A stretch of DNA of 32,781 nt from a virus. The notes beneath the pieces are model-generated. The model was not told the DNA's origin and made no database searches. It saw only the letters and a program-made list of their open reading frames with translations. The stretch is taken from IMG/VR virus record IMGVR_UViG_3300046028_005384, positions 1-32,781 of that record; one strand, 5' to 3'. Below are positions 21,081-27,584 of this stretch, one piece after another; within the stretch, counting starts at the first letter, position 1; the number at the start of each line of letters is the position of its first letter. The position numbers were made by a program, and so were the translations under genes.

Positions 21081-21557
21081 TTAGAACCTTACACCGAGTC
21101 CTACAAGACCGCCGTGCTGGCCAATGCCACCATTAAAATCGGTGTAACGATATTCTGCTTTGCCATAAACTGGGCCAAATAGATTGGCTTCAACGCCGCC
21201 TCCTACACGGAGACCTTCGAGTTCAGCAGCAGTAGTCTGCTTCCAGTTGGAATAACCAACTTTCGCGTATACGAGTGCCTTATCAGCAACTACATAACCA
21301 AGACGAGCTGATGCACCGATATTACGACGATCAAAGACATTGTCAAGTGTGGCTTCTACACCAACTACAACGTTCTTATATAGCTCAGCATCGAGACCAA
21401 TGCCTGCACCGTACGCTACTTTTGTGGTATCTACACCACCAGTAACGTCGTCTAGACCTGCAGTCACTTCTGCACGAACACCCGCAAAATCATTTGCCAT
21501 TGCAGGTGTAGTTACAAACGCCGCTGCGGCGGCAAGAGGAAACATATACTTTTTCAT
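21081..21557 (-). CDS. Outer-membrane beta-barrel protein
   Basis: This 158-residue protein has a signal peptide (MKKYMFPLAAAAAFVTTPAMA, cleaved before NDF), then alternating amphipathic strands of an 8-stranded OmpA/OmpW-like barrel, and ends in the aromatic residue F (GVRF) recognised by the BAM machinery. AAAAGGTAAA precedes the ATG. Phage copies may block adsorption of other phages by masking receptors or adapt the outer membrane; that is inference. No enzyme domain is present. Confidence 0.82.
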   Translation of the reverse strand: MKKYMFPLAAAAAFVTTPAMANDFAGVRAEVTAGLDDVTGGVDTTKVAYGAGIGLDAELYKNVVVGVEATLDNVFDRRNIGASARLGYVVADKALVYAKVGYSNWKQTTAAELEGLRVGGGVEANLFGPVYGKAEYRYTDFNGGIGQHGGLVGLGVRF

Positions 21558-21636
21558 ATTTTTACCTTTTGTTATTAACGTGATCGGTAGTTTCAGACTT
21601 GCCGAGGTCTCATGAATGTAATCATTACACTCAAAC

Positions 21637-21711
21637 TGGCTCCCCGAGATGGGTTCGAACCACCGGCCAGGTGATTAACAGTCACCTGCTCTACCACTGA
21701 GCTATCGGGGA
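21637..21711 (-). tRNA. tRNA-Asn (anticodon GTT)
   Basis: Acceptor TCCCCGA/TCGGGGA, discriminator G and encoded CCA. The anticodon stem-loop GGTGA-CTGTTAA-TCACC gives GTT. The T arm GGTGG-TTCGAAC-CCATC is canonical apart from one mismatch. Confidence 0.95.
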
Positions 21712-21718
21712 ATAAACT

Positions 21719-21910
21719 TTATTTTAAATTCTTTAATTCTGTATTGATATACAACTGAGCCGAATTCATAATAGTGCGAATCGCTACTTTCTCGGCCGGC
21801 GTTGCACCGAGTGCTTGAACATAAAGATTGATATCAATCGACTGTGCACCAGGACCACCATCTTCGTCGAGAGTGTGTTCACTGACATGCATTTCAACTT
21901 TCTTAATCAT
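21719..21910 (-). CDS. Small hypothetical protein
   Basis: The product is 63 residues, MIKKVEMHVSEHTLDEDGG to NTELKNLK; acidic, soluble and probably alpha/beta. AGGA is 7 bases before the ATG. A TATAAATA lies just upstream (21921-21928). Function unknown. Confidence 0.6.
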   Translation of the reverse strand: MIKKVEMHVSEHTLDEDGGPGAQSIDINLYVQALGATPAEKVAIRTIMNSAQLYINTELKNLK

Positions 21911-21920
21911 AATATAATCC

Positions 21921-21928
21921 TATTTATA
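21921..21928 (-). promoter_or_regulatory. T4-type late promoter octamer TATAAATA
   Basis: An exact TATAAATA overlapping the stop codon of the upstream 83-residue gene, 11 bases before the next ATG. If used, RNA would start within a few bases of the start codon. Confidence 0.4.
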
Positions 21929-22175
21929 TGCTGTTACTATCTTTGTTCATTTCCATTTGCTTCATGATACGCTGCTCTTCTTTCAAGCGAGCAGCTTTCG
22001 TAGCAGGAGTTTCCATTGTCTTTTCTTTATGTGCTTGGCGTTCTTCGGGTGTCATCTTGTTTGTCATATCAAGGATGATGTTAAACAAGCGGCTGAACTC
22101 AGAAGAGTTCGGAAAGTAGCGTTGAACCGATGCGAAGCGAGTTTCAGCCATCGTCAAGTAATCAGAATTAGTCAT
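21924..22175 (-). CDS. Small hypothetical charged protein
   Basis: The product is 83 residues, MTNSDYLTMAETRFASVQRYFPNSSEFSRLFNIILD, then a charged helical tail. I chose the ATG at 22173-22175 because TGGAG is 6 bases upstream; the longer frame starts at an ATG within the ribosome site. The gene is driven by the promoter at 22200-22228. Function unknown. Confidence 0.62.
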   Translation of the reverse strand: MTNSDYLTMAETRFASVQRYFPNSSEFSRLFNIILDMTNKMTPEERQAHKEKTMETPATKAARLKEEQRIMKQMEMNKDSNSI

Positions 22176-22199
22176 TATAATCTCCATTTCTTATTATTC

Positions 22200-22228
22200 A
22201 ATCTACTACAGTTTACATAATTTGTACA
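22200..22228 (-). promoter_or_regulatory. Early-type promoter, TGTACA-N17-TAGATT
   Basis: TGTACA at 22223-22228, 17 bases, TAGATT at 22200-22205. Half of the terminator-type sequence seen elsewhere (TGCGTT) lies just upstream of it, next to the tRNA-Thr 3' end. Confidence 0.65.
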
Positions 22229-22256
22229 CTAAATAACGCATACAATGAAAAATAAA

Positions 22257-22332
<76 letters not shown>

Positions 22333-22349
22333 ATTGTCTATTATATATC

Positions 22350-22425
22350 TGGCGGCGGGTGGTAGGAATTGAACCTACTTCTCAAGGTTTTGGAGACCTG
22401 CGGATTGCCGTTTTCCTTCACCCCC
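22350..22425 (-). tRNA. tRNA-Trp-like (anticodon CCA), degenerate
   Basis: 76 bases with a good T arm (GTAGG-TTCAATT-CCTAC), an anticodon loop CTCCAAA giving CCA (Trp) on a 4-pair stem, and an encoded CCA end. Irregular features: the acceptor GGGGGTG/CACCCGC has a G-G mismatch, the bases after it include an extra nucleotide before the CCA end, position 8 is A rather than T, and the D stem is only GGA/TCC. It may be a decayed tRNA-Trp or an unusual but working one. It sits directly against the tRNA half-fragment at 22431-22467. Confidence 0.55.
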
Positions 22426-22430
22426 GTAAA

Positions 22431-22467
22431 CAGAGTCTGTTGTCCTCTACCGCTAGACGATCGAGGA
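22431..22467 (-). pseudogene. Fragment resembling the 5' half of tRNA-Gln (anticodon CTG)
   Basis: The segment reads like an acceptor TCCTCGA, a D arm with TAGCGGTAGA, and an anticodon stem entry ACAGACTCTG typical of tRNA-Gln(CTG). The matching anticodon 3' side, T arm and acceptor 3' strand (expected TCGAGGA) are absent. The stop codon TAG of the methyltransferase gene lies in its D loop. This looks like a broken or rearranged tRNA junction. Confidence 0.5.
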
Positions 22468-23013
22468 ATTTGAAGAATATTCTCCGTGTATACCTTTAAT
22501 ATGTGCATAATGATACATCATATTACCAAAATTTTCTAACGGAACCTTTTGATAAAATGTAATGTCAAATCTAATGAGATCAGATAACTTCATATTAGAC
22601 TTATGTTTCTCATATGGGTTATTTTCCCAGTGACCCTGACTAACATTTGTTGGCCATGCAATAATAATATTGCGAGCACAATACGTCAAAGTCTCAAGTG
22701 TATCAATCGCTTCACTTAGATAAAGATGTTCAAGGATATCAAAACAAATAACAAGATCGTACATCTTAGCATCTGTTTTAGTAAAATCCTGCACAGTCAT
22801 CTTATGAAGAACATCATACTTGTTCTCTAGATCAAACTTGGTCCAGTATCTTTCAGTCGGCTCGATAGCTTCAATTGTTGCACCAAGAGGAGCAACAGCT
22901 TTCATATGCCTATAGTTACCAGAACCACAGCCGACATCTAAAATAGTATGCGGCTTGATTTGAGTAATATGCTCAACAAGTAACTTATCAAATAGCCCTA
23001 CAGATCCTGGCAT
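22453..23013 (-). CDS. Class I SAM-dependent methyltransferase
   Basis: This 186-residue Rossmann methyltransferase has motif I ILDVGCGSGNYR (about residues 24-35), a motif-II acid E in IEAIEP, and a YDLVICFDILEHLYLS motif typical of Methyltransf_11/23 proteins. The substrate is unknown; related phage and cell enzymes methylate sugars, lipids or small molecules. It lacks DNA-methylase signatures (no DPPY/NPPY). AAAGGA is 5-6 bases before the ATG. The last six or so residues (NSSIV) are encoded by a tRNA-like fragment, so the C terminus may be new or truncated. Confidence 0.82.
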   Translation of the reverse strand: MPGSVGLFDKLLVEHITQIKPHTILDVGCGSGNYRHMKAVAPLGATIEAIEPTERYWTKFDLENKYDVLHKMTVQDFTKTDAKMYDLVICFDILEHLYLSEAIDTLETLTYCARNIIIAWPTNVSQGHWENNPYEKHKSNMKLSDLIRFDITFYQKVPLENFGNMMYHYAHIKGIHGEYSSNSSIV

Positions 23014-23028
23014 AATTTATCCTTTGTT

Positions 23029-23113
23029 TGGTGGGCCAGTGAGGTATCGATCCTCCCCCGCAAACGGATGAGATTTACAGTCTCACTGCCAGAGCCACTA
23101 GCTTTACCGACCC
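23029..23113 (-). tRNA. tRNA-Tyr (anticodon GTA)
   Basis: Acceptor GGGTCGG/CTGGCCC, discriminator A, CCA encoded; anticodon arm GAGA-CTGTAAA-TCTC gives GTA. The long variable arm (about CATCCGTTTGCGGGGG) is as expected of a class II tRNA. Confidence 0.93.
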
Positions 23114-23119
23114 AAAAAA

Positions 23120-23195
23120 TGGTAGACCATGTAGGATTCGAACCTACGACCTAAGGATTAAGAGTCCCGCGCTCTACCAACTGAGCTAATGGTCC
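23120..23195 (-). tRNA. tRNA-Lys (anticodon CTT)
   Basis: Acceptor GGACCAT/ATGGTCT, discriminator A, CCA encoded; anticodon arm GGGA-CTCTTAA-TCCT gives CTT, which reads AAG. T arm GTAGG-TTCGAAT-CCTAC. A second Lys tRNA (TTT) lies at 23351. Confidence 0.93.
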
Positions 23196-23201
23196 ATAAA
23201 A

Positions 23202-23333
23202 TTAAAATTGGTACATTACCCAATAGTATGCTACTGCACCACTGGACCAAGTCACTTTACTACCTCTGTACTTTTTGTTCGGTACGAGAGGGGACTCTGG
23301 CAATGGAAGTAAAATCCAATCTTCGTATTTCAT
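23202..23333 (-). CDS. 43-residue microprotein
   Basis: MKYEDWILLPLPESPLVPNKKYRG at the start and VTWSSGAVAYYWVMYQF at the end; aromatic-rich and possibly membrane-associated at the C terminus. AAAGAG is 8 bases before the ATG. It lies between two tRNA-Lys genes. Function unknown. Confidence 0.5.
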   Translation of the reverse strand: MKYEDWILLPLPESPLVPNKKYRGSKVTWSSGAVAYYWVMYQF

Positions 23334-23350
23334 AATATACTCTTTCAAAT

Positions 23351-23426
23351 TGGTGGACACTCCGGGGCTCGAACCCGGGACCTACAGGTTAAAAGCCCGT
23401 TGCTCTACCTACTGAGCTAAGTGTCC
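23351..23426 (-). tRNA. tRNA-Lys (anticodon TTT)
   Basis: Acceptor GGACACT/AGTGTCC, discriminator A, CCA encoded; anticodon arm CGGG-CTTTTAA-CCTG gives TTT. T arm CCGGG-TTCGAGC-CCCGG. Confidence 0.94.
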
Positions 23427-23434
23427 GTTAAACT

Positions 23435-23611
23435 TTAATACATTGGTTCTTCTGGATCGACGTCCTCAGCTGAGTAGGTAGGATACCAACCAGGAGTCTC
23501 GCGTTCCAAGAAGTTGATCATCTCGCTCGCTTTCTCTTCAGACGAGTAGATTCCGACCATAATCGAGTGATCTCCTTCAGGAGATTCATTATTCACGACA
23601 TAAACTTGCAT
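23435..23611 (-). CDS. Small hypothetical protein, paralogue of its upstream neighbour
   Basis: The product is 58 residues from the ATG at 23609-23611: MQVYVVNNESPEGDHSIMVGIYSSEEKASEMI... It shares the pattern V-x-x...EG...GxYxSEEE...with the gene at 23628-23825, so the pair arose by duplication. Longer frames upstream overlap that gene. The ribosome site AAAGAAAG is weak. Small phage proteins of this look act in unknown ways. Confidence 0.62.
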   Translation of the reverse strand: MQVYVVNNESPEGDHSIMVGIYSSEEKASEMINFLERETPGWYPTYSAEDVDPEEPMY

Positions 23612-23627
23612 AATAATATTCTTTCTT

Positions 23628-23825
23628 TTAGATGTAGATCCGATCTGGTTCATGATCGATAGGAGCGCCAAGTACTCGACGCTCGATGAAGTAAAAATCG
23701 ATGAAACGATCACCGTCACGAGTATACTCATCATGAGCAGAGCGAAGTTCTTCTTCAGAAGCGTACACACCCAACAAAGTAGAACCTTCGTATTCCCAAC
23801 CACCTAATAATGCAAAAACTTCCAT
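23628..23825 (-). CDS. Small hypothetical protein (paralogous pair)
   Basis: The product is 65 residues from the ATG at 23823-23825, which has TGGAG 8 bases upstream: MEVFALLGGWEYEGSTLLGVYASEEELRSAHDEYTRDGDRF... The G-x-Y-A-S-E-E-E-L core matches the downstream paralogue. Function unknown. Confidence 0.65.
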   Translation of the reverse strand: MEVFALLGGWEYEGSTLLGVYASEEELRSAHDEYTRDGDRFIDFYFIERRVLGAPIDHEPDRIYI

Positions 23826-23826
23826 A

Positions 23827-23967
23827 TCACATCTCCACAATTTCAAACCGAGCATCAAATACATCGTTTAATTTCATTACAAATTCATCATAATCAGCAG
23901 CTGCTTCTTCGCAGGCTTTGCGCATTAGTTTTTCAACGTCAGCAACAATTTCGTCATATGTCATCAT
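23827..23967 (-). CDS. 46-residue acidic helical microprotein
   Basis: MMTYDEIVADVEKLMRKACEEAAADYDEFVM... ending IVEM; a single long amphipathic helix is likely. AAAGGA is 7 bases before the ATG and the stop is one base before the next gene. It heads the operon driven by 23993-24021. Function unknown. Confidence 0.6.
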   Translation of the reverse strand: MMTYDEIVADVEKLMRKACEEAAADYDEFVMKLNDVFDARFEIVEM

Positions 23968-23992
23968 AACCATTTCCTTTAGCTTATTATTC

Positions 23993-24021
23993 ATACTACC
24001 AAAGTTTTGATAAAATGTACA
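23993..24021 (-). promoter_or_regulatory. Early-type promoter, TGTACA-N17-TAGTAT
   Basis: TGTACA at 24016-24021, 17 bases, TAGTAT at 23993-23998. The spacer TTTTATCAAAACTTTGG is identical to that at 1799-1827. Likely start of a mixed microprotein/tRNA transcript running to about 22257. Confidence 0.68.
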
Positions 24022-24049
24022 CTAAAAAACGCATCGAAATAAAAATAAA

Positions 24050-24125
24050 TGGTAGGGGCAGTGAGACTCGAACTCACACTGGAAGGATTTTAAGTCCTTT
24101 GTCTCTGCCGTTGGACTATGCCCCC
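24050..24125 (-). tRNA. tRNA-Leu (anticodon TAA), short variable arm
   Basis: Acceptor GGGGGCA/TGCCCCT, discriminator A, CCA encoded; anticodon arm AGGA-CTTAAAA-TCCT gives TAA. The variable loop is only about 5 bases, while leucine tRNAs usually have a long one. T arm GTGAG-TTCGAGT-CTCAC. Confidence 0.85.
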
Positions 24126-24126
24126 C

Positions 24127-24285
24127 TTACCATTCGGTGATCGCCTCAATTCCTTTCTTCCGATAATGCTGCCTCCAGTAGAAGCATTCATCCATCATAG
24201 CATGACCGCTGTGGTTCTTATACTCAATCTTACGAAGAACCTTGTTGGTTTTAGCGTTGCGAATGGTGAGAGTGTAATTGAGCAT
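24127..24285 (-). CDS. 52-residue basic microprotein
   Basis: MLNYTLTIRNAKTNKVLRKI... ending KKGIEAITEW. Basic, alpha/beta, no domain recognised. AAAGGA is 8 bases before the ATG; the promoter at 24313-24341 drives it. The stop is 2 bases before tRNA-Leu. Confidence 0.6.
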   Translation of the reverse strand: MLNYTLTIRNAKTNKVLRKIEYKNHSGHAMMDECFYWRQHYRKKGIEAITEW

Positions 24286-24312
24286 CTTCGTTTCCTTTCT
24301 GATTATAGATTC

Positions 24313-24341
24313 ATCTTACATCAGAAATGAAATAATGTACA
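24313..24341 (-). promoter_or_regulatory. Early-type promoter, TGTACA-N17-TAAGAT
   Basis: TGTACA at 24336-24341, 17 bases, TAAGAT at 24313-24318, with TATAAT 10 bases downstream. It sits between tRNA-Arg and the 52-residue gene. Confidence 0.67.
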
Positions 24342-24349
24342 CAACAAAA

Positions 24350-24426
24350 TGGTGATCCCGGCAGGATTCGAACCTGCGGCCCCAAGCTTAGAAGGCTCGT
24401 GCTCTATCCAGCTGAGCTACGGGACC
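24350..24426 (-). tRNA. tRNA-Arg (anticodon TCT)
   Basis: Acceptor GGTCCCG/CGGGATC, discriminator A, CCA encoded; anticodon arm GAGC-CTTCTAA-GCTT gives TCT, which reads AGA. T arm GCAGG-TTCGAAT-CCTGC. Confidence 0.95.
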
Positions 24427-24434
24427 TTTAACTT

Positions 24435-24608
24435 TTATGCAATACGACCTATTCGATGAAGAAGGTTAGCCACCTTCATGAGTTCGATTGAAGCATTTCG
24501 TTCGCTCTCTTCGGTACTCACAAGCATATCTTTATAATAACGAAGAGCACGCTTCAACAAATCCATATCTGCAGGAGCAAACGTTCCACCTTTATTTTCA
24601 TTCGGCAT
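24435..24608 (-). CDS. 57-residue hypothetical protein
   Basis: MPNENKGGTFAPADMDLLKRALRYYKDMLVSTEESERNASI... Helical, charged, no domain. Start overlaps the stop of the next gene upstream (TAATG). Function unknown. Confidence 0.6.
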   Translation of the reverse strand: MPNENKGGTFAPADMDLLKRALRYYKDMLVSTEESERNASIELMKVANLLHRIGRIA

Positions 24609-24769
24609 TACTTCGACTCCAATAACCAGTTATTCGCGGTGTCCATCCAATCGAGCGCTTCGACAGGAATCGATTCTCCACGACGCTTCGCGTTCAGAAG
24701 ATCGCAAAATGTATCTTCGACCGCCTTCGGATTTTCCATTGTAGGAAATGCAAAAAGTTCGACGTTCAT
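24608..24769 (-). CDS. 53-residue conserved phage-type protein
   Basis: MNVELFAFPTMENPKAVEDTF ... VEALDWMDTANNWLLESK. The ending DWMDTANNWL is a pattern I associate with small T4-like phage proteins. AGGAG is 8 bases before the ATG. Function unknown. Confidence 0.62.
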   Translation of the reverse strand: MNVELFAFPTMENPKAVEDTFCDLLNAKRRGESIPVEALDWMDTANNWLLESK

Positions 24770-24799
24770 AAAATAATCTCCTAATAATATATATTCAAC

Positions 24800-25105
24800 T
24801 TATCGCGATGTATAGTCGTAAACAGTAAAATGAGTTGCGTCGGCAATCAAACAATCTTGCATCGCACGATGGCGCGAACGAAGATAAGTAGTCTTATCGT
24901 TACGAGTCATTTCGCGGCCGATTGCAATAGAACGTGGGCCGCGATAGCGAAGACGGACACGAGTATTGGTTTCGCGATAGGCGGCCAAAACTTGTTCGCG
25001 AAGTTCAATCGGTACCCAATAGGCACGTACGGGATAATAGTTTTGACGCGTCGCGTCGGCAGGTACGGCGTAAGTGGATTCGATTTGTTCAATGGTAAGA
25101 GTCAT
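24800..25105 (-). CDS. Conserved phage hypothetical protein, basic
   Basis: The product is 101 residues from the ATG at 25103-25105 with AAAAGGA upstream: MTLTIEQIESTYAVPADATRQNYYPVRAYWVP. The segment RVRLRYRGPRSIAIGREMTRND and the end CLIADATHFTVYDYTSR suggest a small alpha/beta protein, similar to other phage proteins of unknown role. Base composition is richer in G and C than the neighbours. Confidence 0.68.
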   Translation of the reverse strand: MTLTIEQIESTYAVPADATRQNYYPVRAYWVPIELREQVLAAYRETNTRVRLRYRGPRSIAIGREMTRNDKTTYLRSRHRAMQDCLIADATHFTVYDYTSR

Positions 25106-25133
25106 AATATATTCCTTTTCAACTGATAATATC

Positions 25134-25162
25134 ATTCTACCACAGTTTGGCATTATTGTACA
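25134..25162 (-). promoter_or_regulatory. Early-type promoter, TGTACA-N17-TAGAAT
   Basis: TGTACA at 25157-25162, 17 bases, TAGAAT at 25134-25139, about 29 bases upstream of the next ATG. Drives the genes down to tRNA-Arg. Confidence 0.68.
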
Positions 25163-25170
25163 CCGGTATT

Positions 25171-25563
25171 TTACTCTGATAACCACTTGGAGATTGAACC
25201 AAACTTAAGATTAAGTTCATGCTCAAGAATCTCGAGGCCATAGAAATCGAACTCGCGCTGACGAATGCCTTCGGCTTCGGCGATGATCTCGATCGCGCGC
25301 TCGCGAGTTGTACCTTGAACGATTTGCATCGTCTCTTCAACGCGAGCAACAAACTTGTCGAAGTAGATCTGTTGATACTCAGCTTCACTCTCGATTTCCT
25401 TATCAAGCAAACGCGAGAGCGCTTCGAAGTCAGCATCAAATGCTTCGACCGACTCAAAGGTAGGATTATAAGGGCGGCATCCGTATACTTCTTTATAGAG
25501 GTCGGAATAAATCGAACCGTCTTTTGAGTTGGTTGCAACATCAATATCACGAAGAGTAAGCAT
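25171..25563 (-). CDS. Conserved phage hypothetical protein
   Basis: The product is 130 residues from the ATG at 25561-25563 (AAAAGGA 7-8 bases upstream); longer frames lie within the leader. It is acidic and largely helical (DIDVATNSKDGSIYSDLYKEVYGCRPYNPTFESVEAFDADFEALSRLLDKEIE). The YSDLYKEVYGCRP opening resembles other phage proteins of unknown function. Confidence 0.65.
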   Translation of the reverse strand: MLTLRDIDVATNSKDGSIYSDLYKEVYGCRPYNPTFESVEAFDADFEALSRLLDKEIESEAEYQQIYFDKFVARVEETMQIVQGTTRERAIEIIAEAEGIRQREFDFYGLEILEHELNLKFGSISKWLSE

Positions 25564-25593
25564 ATCATTTTTCCTTTTCATCATCATATACCT

Positions 25594-25622
25594 AGGATAC
25601 AATGTTTTGACAATAATGTACA
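25594..25622 (-). promoter_or_regulatory. Early-type promoter, TGTACA-N17-TATCCT
   Basis: TGTACA at 25617-25622, 17 bases, TATCCT at 25594-25599, with a second TATATGAT downstream. It abuts the terminator at 25623-25658. Confidence 0.68.
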
Positions 25623-25658
25623 CAAAAAAACGCACTCAGAATCATCCAAGTGCGTTTT
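25623..25658 (-). terminator. Intrinsic terminator after regA
   Basis: A 10-base-pair stem AAAACGCACT/AGTGCGTTTT with a 12-base loop and a run of T residues on the minus strand. It closes the clamp-loader/regA operon and is joined to the next promoter. Confidence 0.8.
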
Positions 25659-25680
25659 AGTTTCGATTTAAATCAATAAC

Positions 25681-26076
25681 TTATTTTTTGCGACCAATAT
25701 TATATTTCGTCACAAGACTCCATTCATTTTTTTCTTTGAATGGAAGGATCTTAATCTGATTGAGTGGTGTCAGAGGATCAACGATATTATCCGGATCAAC
25801 AATCGCAATCAATCCCCAGTCGGAGAGAAGTTTGGTAATTGTATTTCGACGACCTTTATCTTCTTCAGAAAAATCTGATGGCTTACCGTCAAGAGCAAAG
25901 AGCTCTTTAAAGTGGACGATATAATATTTGCCTTGTTTGTGTAAGATATGGCAAGACTGATAAAGAGTCTTGTCCTTACGAGAAGCTACGCCGATACGAG
26001 TCAAAGTCTCGCGAACTTTTAAGAAATCGTCTTCTTCTCCAAGCCTCACTTCAACTAAAGTTTCTAAAATATTCAT
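25681..26076 (-). CDS. regA: Translational repressor RegA
   Basis: This 131-residue protein is the T4 RegA type: MNILETLVEVRLGEEDDFLKVRETLTRIGVASRKDKTLYQSCHILHKQGKYYIVHFKELFALDGK... Family knowledge: it binds mRNA near start codons of early genes and limits their translation. It overlaps the gp62 stop by 4 bases, as in T4-like clusters 44-62-regA. Length agrees with T4 RegA (122). Confidence 0.9.
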   Translation of the reverse strand: MNILETLVEVRLGEEDDFLKVRETLTRIGVASRKDKTLYQSCHILHKQGKYYIVHFKELFALDGKPSDFSEEDKGRRNTITKLLSDWGLIAIVDPDNIVDPLTPLNQIKILPFKEKNEWSLVTKYNIGRKK

Positions 26077-26459
26077 GTTTCACCCTTCTGAATCTTTTTC
26101 TTTATTATTTTTATATGTTCAGAGGAGAGGATATCAAGAGCTGCCTTGGCAGCACGGCGGTTATAACCGTAATACTCTGCAACCGCTTCGAGATCTCCAT
26201 CCTTTTCTTTTTTCACCCACTTCGCAAAGCGTTTGCTAGGTCGTATGATATTTATCAAAAAAGAATATTGGAGTTTGTTGTCGAGGTGGTGGTTGCAGTT
26301 CATCATGTTGGCGGCATGAATGGAATCGGCGAAGTAAGATAAGGATCTATTTGTTAGCCAAGGACTGTACGTCTTCTCGGCAAGGGTATCATTCTCCGTA
26401 CCTTTCATCAGGTTCTTCTTGGTCGAGTTGATCGATGTCACGAAGTCGAACGGTTTCAT
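26073..26459 (-). CDS. 62: Clamp-loader small subunit gp62
   Basis: This 128-residue protein starts MKPFDFVTSINSTKKNLM and has the family segment TNRSLSYFADSIHAANMMN and KLQYSFLINIIRPSKRFAKWVKKE. It forms the 4:1 clamp loader with gp44, loading gp45 onto primed DNA. T4 gp62 is longer (187), but the short form is usual in marine T4-like phages. The first 71 bases overlap the zinc-ribbon gene upstream; I keep this start because the opening matches the family. Confidence 0.82.
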   Translation of the reverse strand: MKPFDFVTSINSTKKNLMKGTENDTLAEKTYSPWLTNRSLSYFADSIHAANMMNCNHHLDNKLQYSFLINIIRPSKRFAKWVKKEKDGDLEAVAEYYGYNRRAAKAALDILSSEHIKIIKKKIQKGET

Positions 26460-26637
26460 CTTTACGGCCTTTCATAATCACATCTGCAGACTTATCAAAG
26501 AAGTCTGCGCATTTATCACAAATCTCAAGAGAAATCATGCCATCATCAGTATTTACTTGTACTTCATGAAATGGCACGCTCTTCAGATACTTATCTTCAC
26601 AGACGGCACATGTTTTATTTCGATTGAACCAGATCAC
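26389..26637 (-). CDS. Small CxxC zinc-binding protein
   Basis: This 82-residue protein has two CxxC pairs, C10-x2-C13 (CAVC) and C40-x2-C43 (CDKC), typical of a zinc ribbon, then a charged tail (RKDETVRLRDIDQLDQEEPDERYGE). It overlaps gp44 upstream by 4 bases and gp62 downstream by 71 bases in another frame. The place in the clamp-loader operon suggests a replication or RNA-binding link, but no function is known. Confidence 0.68.
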   Translation of the reverse strand: MIWFNRNKTCAVCEDKYLKSVPFHEVQVNTDDGMISLEICDKCADFFDKSADVIMKGRKDETVRLRDIDQLDQEEPDERYGE

Positions 26638-27569
26638 AAGAACTCACAGTCGGCCATAATTTCTGTGAGACATGCCATTAGATTAATCTCAGGATCAGCG
26701 GCGAATGCATTCTGATACTGATACTTTGCAAGATGGAGTACGAGTTGAGGCATGCTACCTTTACCGATATAATCTTCGGCCTTATCGAAGAAGGCACGAA
26801 AGAATTCTGTTGGTTCGATGTCAGACTCTCCAAGCCACTTACGTACGGCTGTGAAGTTCTTGTCCTTCATATAACCAATCAGCTTGGCAAGAGCAGAATC
26901 CGAGAAATTCCTAAGAATCCCAGTGTCAATCCCGCCAGTAGCACTATAACGTTGGAGCTCATTAATAACACGTCGCCAATCTGGAAAGTGTGTCTTGATG
27001 ACTTCAGCAACGACCGCTTTTTCATAAGAAACCGATTCAGTCTCGAGGATTCCACATACTCTTTGCATAAATTGTTTGGCAAGAGATGGGAGTTCCGACT
27101 TAGGAATCTTAAATTTGATAACCGAGCATCGAGAATGGAGCGGCTCAATAATCCGATCGACAAAATTACAAGTAAGAATGAATCCACAGTTTGCACTGAA
27201 TTCCTCCATAAAGTTACGTAGAGCTGGCTGAGTGGACTGAGGGTTGAGATAGTCGGCCTCATCGAGGATTACCATCTTTCTGCCACCCATCAGAGAGACA
27301 GAACTGGCAAACTGTGAGATGTCGTTACGCAGCATATCGATGTTGCCATTCATCGAACCGTTAATAACGATGTAGTCACATTGTAGTTCTTCACACATGG
27401 CTTTTGCCACAGTTGTCTTACCAACACCTGCGGTACCAGAGAGAATGAGGTTAGGAATGTTTTTCTGATCTACGAACTGTTGAAATGTCTTCTTCAGTTC
27501 GTCAGTCAGGATAGTGTCGGACACGGTCTTTGGGCGATACTTCTCTACCCACAAAAAATCTTCAAGCAT
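26634..27569 (-). CDS. 44: Clamp-loader large subunit gp44 (AAA+)
   Basis: This 311-residue AAA+ ATPase starts LWVEKYRPKTVSDTILTDELK, has Walker A LSGTAGVGKTT (about residues 43-53), Walker B MVILDEADYL, and the arginine-finger SRC motif in LHSRCSVIKFKIP. It uses ATP to open the gp45 ring with gp62. Length matches T4 gp44 (319). A gp45 terminator lies upstream, so its transcription depends on read-through or on a promoter I cannot see. Confidence 0.94.
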   Translation of the reverse strand: MLEDFLWVEKYRPKTVSDTILTDELKKTFQQFVDQKNIPNLILSGTAGVGKTTVAKAMCEELQCDYIVINGSMNGNIDMLRNDISQFASSVSLMGGRKMVILDEADYLNPQSTQPALRNFMEEFSANCGFILTCNFVDRIIEPLHSRCSVIKFKIPKSELPSLAKQFMQRVCGILETESVSYEKAVVAEVIKTHFPDWRRVINELQRYSATGGIDTGILRNFSDSALAKLIGYMKDKNFTAVRKWLGESDIEPTEFFRAFFDKAEDYIGKGSMPQLVLHLAKYQYQNAFAADPEINLMACLTEIMADCEFL

Positions 27570-27584
27570 AATATATCTCCGTCA

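Noticed and set aside
22350-22467. Self-splicing intron in a single tRNA
   Set aside because: The two parts do not share matching acceptor strands, and the region between them is itself a tRNA-like body with its own anticodon loop and CCA.
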